Origin: Smallanthus sonchifolius
Taxonomy: Eukaryota; Streptophyta; Magnoliopsida; Asterales; Asteraceae
NCBI GenBank assembly: GCA_023525975.1
Contig: CM042032.1
Span: 68,904,260 to 68,968,259, forward strand
Direction: 5' to 3'
DNA length: 64,000 nucleotides
Below, in pieces: positions 63,301-64,000 of this stretch; positions within the stretch are counted from its first letter, which is position 1, and every line of letters starts with the position of its first letter. Below the pieces are notes generated by a model. The model saw nothing but the letters and a program-made list of their open reading frames with translations, was not told where the DNA came from and did no database searches. The position numbers and the translations under genes were made by a program.

Positions 63301-63591
63301 ATGAAGCTGGCATTTTGACTGCCAGAAAGGACTTGGACTACATAGGACAAGACGAACTTCTGGAGGCCTTGAAAAGGGTACATGCTAAAAGTTGTAAAGA
63401 AAATAAATGTCATGTTCAGTTAAGTTGACACGTATTGATGGATTATTTTGCAGCAAAAAGGAACTTTTGAAACGGGTCAAGAAGATAGAAGTGAAGTCCC
63501 TGAGGAGCTGAAACTGAGGTTGGCATATAGAGAAGCAGCTGTGTCTGTTCTTGCATGCTACTTTCCAGATCCTTACCGTCCTTTCCAGGGG
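57392..63591 (+). CDS. FTSHI4: FTSHI4, inactive FtsH-like AAA protein of the chloroplast (exons 1-10, 3' end outside window)
   Basis: Exons: 57392-57622, 58046-58301, 60241-60589, 60684-60942, 61320-61451, 62381-62455, 62545-62670, 62745-62854, 63299-63377 and 63454-63591; phases agree throughout. The N-terminus is Ser-rich like a plastid transit peptide. A coiled coil follows (KLKETERERINKLEELDRKA), and a membrane segment lies at about residues 220-240 (VWSMRLALAIGLYVW). Walker A GPPGTGKT is at 334-341, Walker B IIFIDEIDA at 389-397, and GATNRLD/LLRKGRFD at 439-458. Where FtsH has HExxH the sequence is YREAAV (564-569), so zinc and proteolysis are lost, as known for FTSHI proteins. The order and wording match Arabidopsis FTSHI4 (EMB3144). 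FTSHI proteins are part of the Ycf2-FtsHi import motor at the inner envelope. Confidence 0.9.
59071..59398 (+). repeat. 164-bp tandem duplication in FTSHI4 intron 2
   Basis: GATGGTTGTGCCTTGAAGCT occurs at 59071 and 59235, and both units end in GCAACTTACAACTTGA. They differ by a few bases. Confidence 0.9.
59512..59985. mobile_element. Possible Helitron- or MITE-like insertion in FTSHI4 intron 2
   Basis: Two hairpin-prone words, CCCGTGTATTACATGGG (about 59534) and CCCGTGTATCACACGGG (about 59605), sit near one end of an AT-rich block. CTAGGATTTTTATTTATTAG lies at the other. This resembles non-autonomous elements with 'CCCGTG' repeats, but no definite ends or TSD were found. Confidence 0.35.
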
Positions 63592-63597
63592 GTAAGT

Positions 63598-63650
<53 letters not shown>
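63598..63650. repeat. (TA)n microsatellite in FTSHI4 intron 10
   Basis: About 50 bp of TA repeats beginning six bases after the exon 10 donor, followed by TATATG variants. Confidence 0.95.
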
Positions 63651-63657
<7 letters not shown>

Positions 63658-64000
63658 GTATATATATGTATATAATCTCACATAGTTTTGGCACATGTAC
63701 TTATGAATGAGGGTATGAATTTCTGACGCGACTCATAGACATGTCAAGAACCTAAGACGAAATTCACGGTTTGACTTGGTCTAAACAGGTTCGGGCCAGT
63801 TTTGGGTCGGACACGTGTTCATGTTTAACTTAACGGGCCGTGTTCGAATTAACCAGACGGGTGCGCGTGTTGACTCGTTTAACCTATTTAAGCATTATAG
63901 TATACCTAATAAATAAGTAACTGGTTGCTCCACGTGTCACAATTCTGTGAGCCCAAGATTATTTTTCCTGCTTATTTTTTCTTCATTACTAACTATTTAA
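63651..64000 (+). other. FTSHI4 intron 10, continuing beyond the window
   Basis: No further exon was recognised. The region is AT-rich with a GC-richer stretch at 63780-63870. Confidence 0.5.

Overview
This is nuclear DNA of a dicot plant. Three observations support this: AT-rich, intron-dense genes; a gene for a plastid FtsH-like protein and one for a serine carboxypeptidase-like (SCPL) protein; and abundant plant LTR retrotransposons, MITEs and an Au-type SINE. I cannot name the species from the sequence.

Layout. (1) 1-1.34 kb, minus strand: exon-like pieces resembling two unrelated families, a CCCH zinc-finger protein and a CH-domain (KIN-14) kinesin, downstream of a leader-like sequence. 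(2) 4.68-9.50 kb, plus strand: a complete 14-exon SCPL acyltransferase/peptidase gene whose introns hold a Mutator-type MITE, an Au SINE and several tandem duplications. (3) 9.6-10.6 kb: a hAT and a PIF/Harbinger MITE, both with target-site duplications (TSDs). (4) 11.0-50.3 kb: one nested block of LTR retrotransposons rooted in a degenerate Copia element (A). One branch is A > B (Copia, minus) > C (Gypsy-type solo LTR, TSD CTTTT) > D (a 13.7-kb Athila element with both LTRs, TSD GGTTA). The second branch is A > E (Gypsy, minus) > F (solo LTR) > G (short-LTR Copia, TSD CTAAT) and H (solo LTR, TSD GATTT). (5) 51.7-52.2 kb: a membrane-protein remnant resembling the N-terminus of ABCC transporters. 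(6) 52.8-57.0 kb: solo LTR I (TSD CTAAT), with a 1.58-kb internal tandem duplication, ending 363 bp before the next start codon. (7) 57.4-63.6 kb, plus strand: the first ten exons of FTSHI4, a proteolytically inactive FtsH-like AAA protein of the chloroplast; the gene runs off the window.

The most unusual signal is in Athila element D. Arrays of a 14-bp near-palindrome (type GGCACGGTCGTGCC) lie in both LTRs just upstream of a TATA-like site, and again inside the element between pol and the downstream ORF. The internal array is also followed by a TTTAAA box, a pyrimidine-rich leader, a GT donor, and a tract ending in CAG directly before the ORF's ATG. This looks like a second transcription unit with its own promoter and leader intron. 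The LTRs of E and H carry arrays of different dyad motifs, so dyad arrays may be a recurring feature of these LTRs.

No CRISPR, tRNA or rRNA gene was seen. Exon limits were read by eye from splice consensus and family similarity; none was checked by alignment or RNA data.
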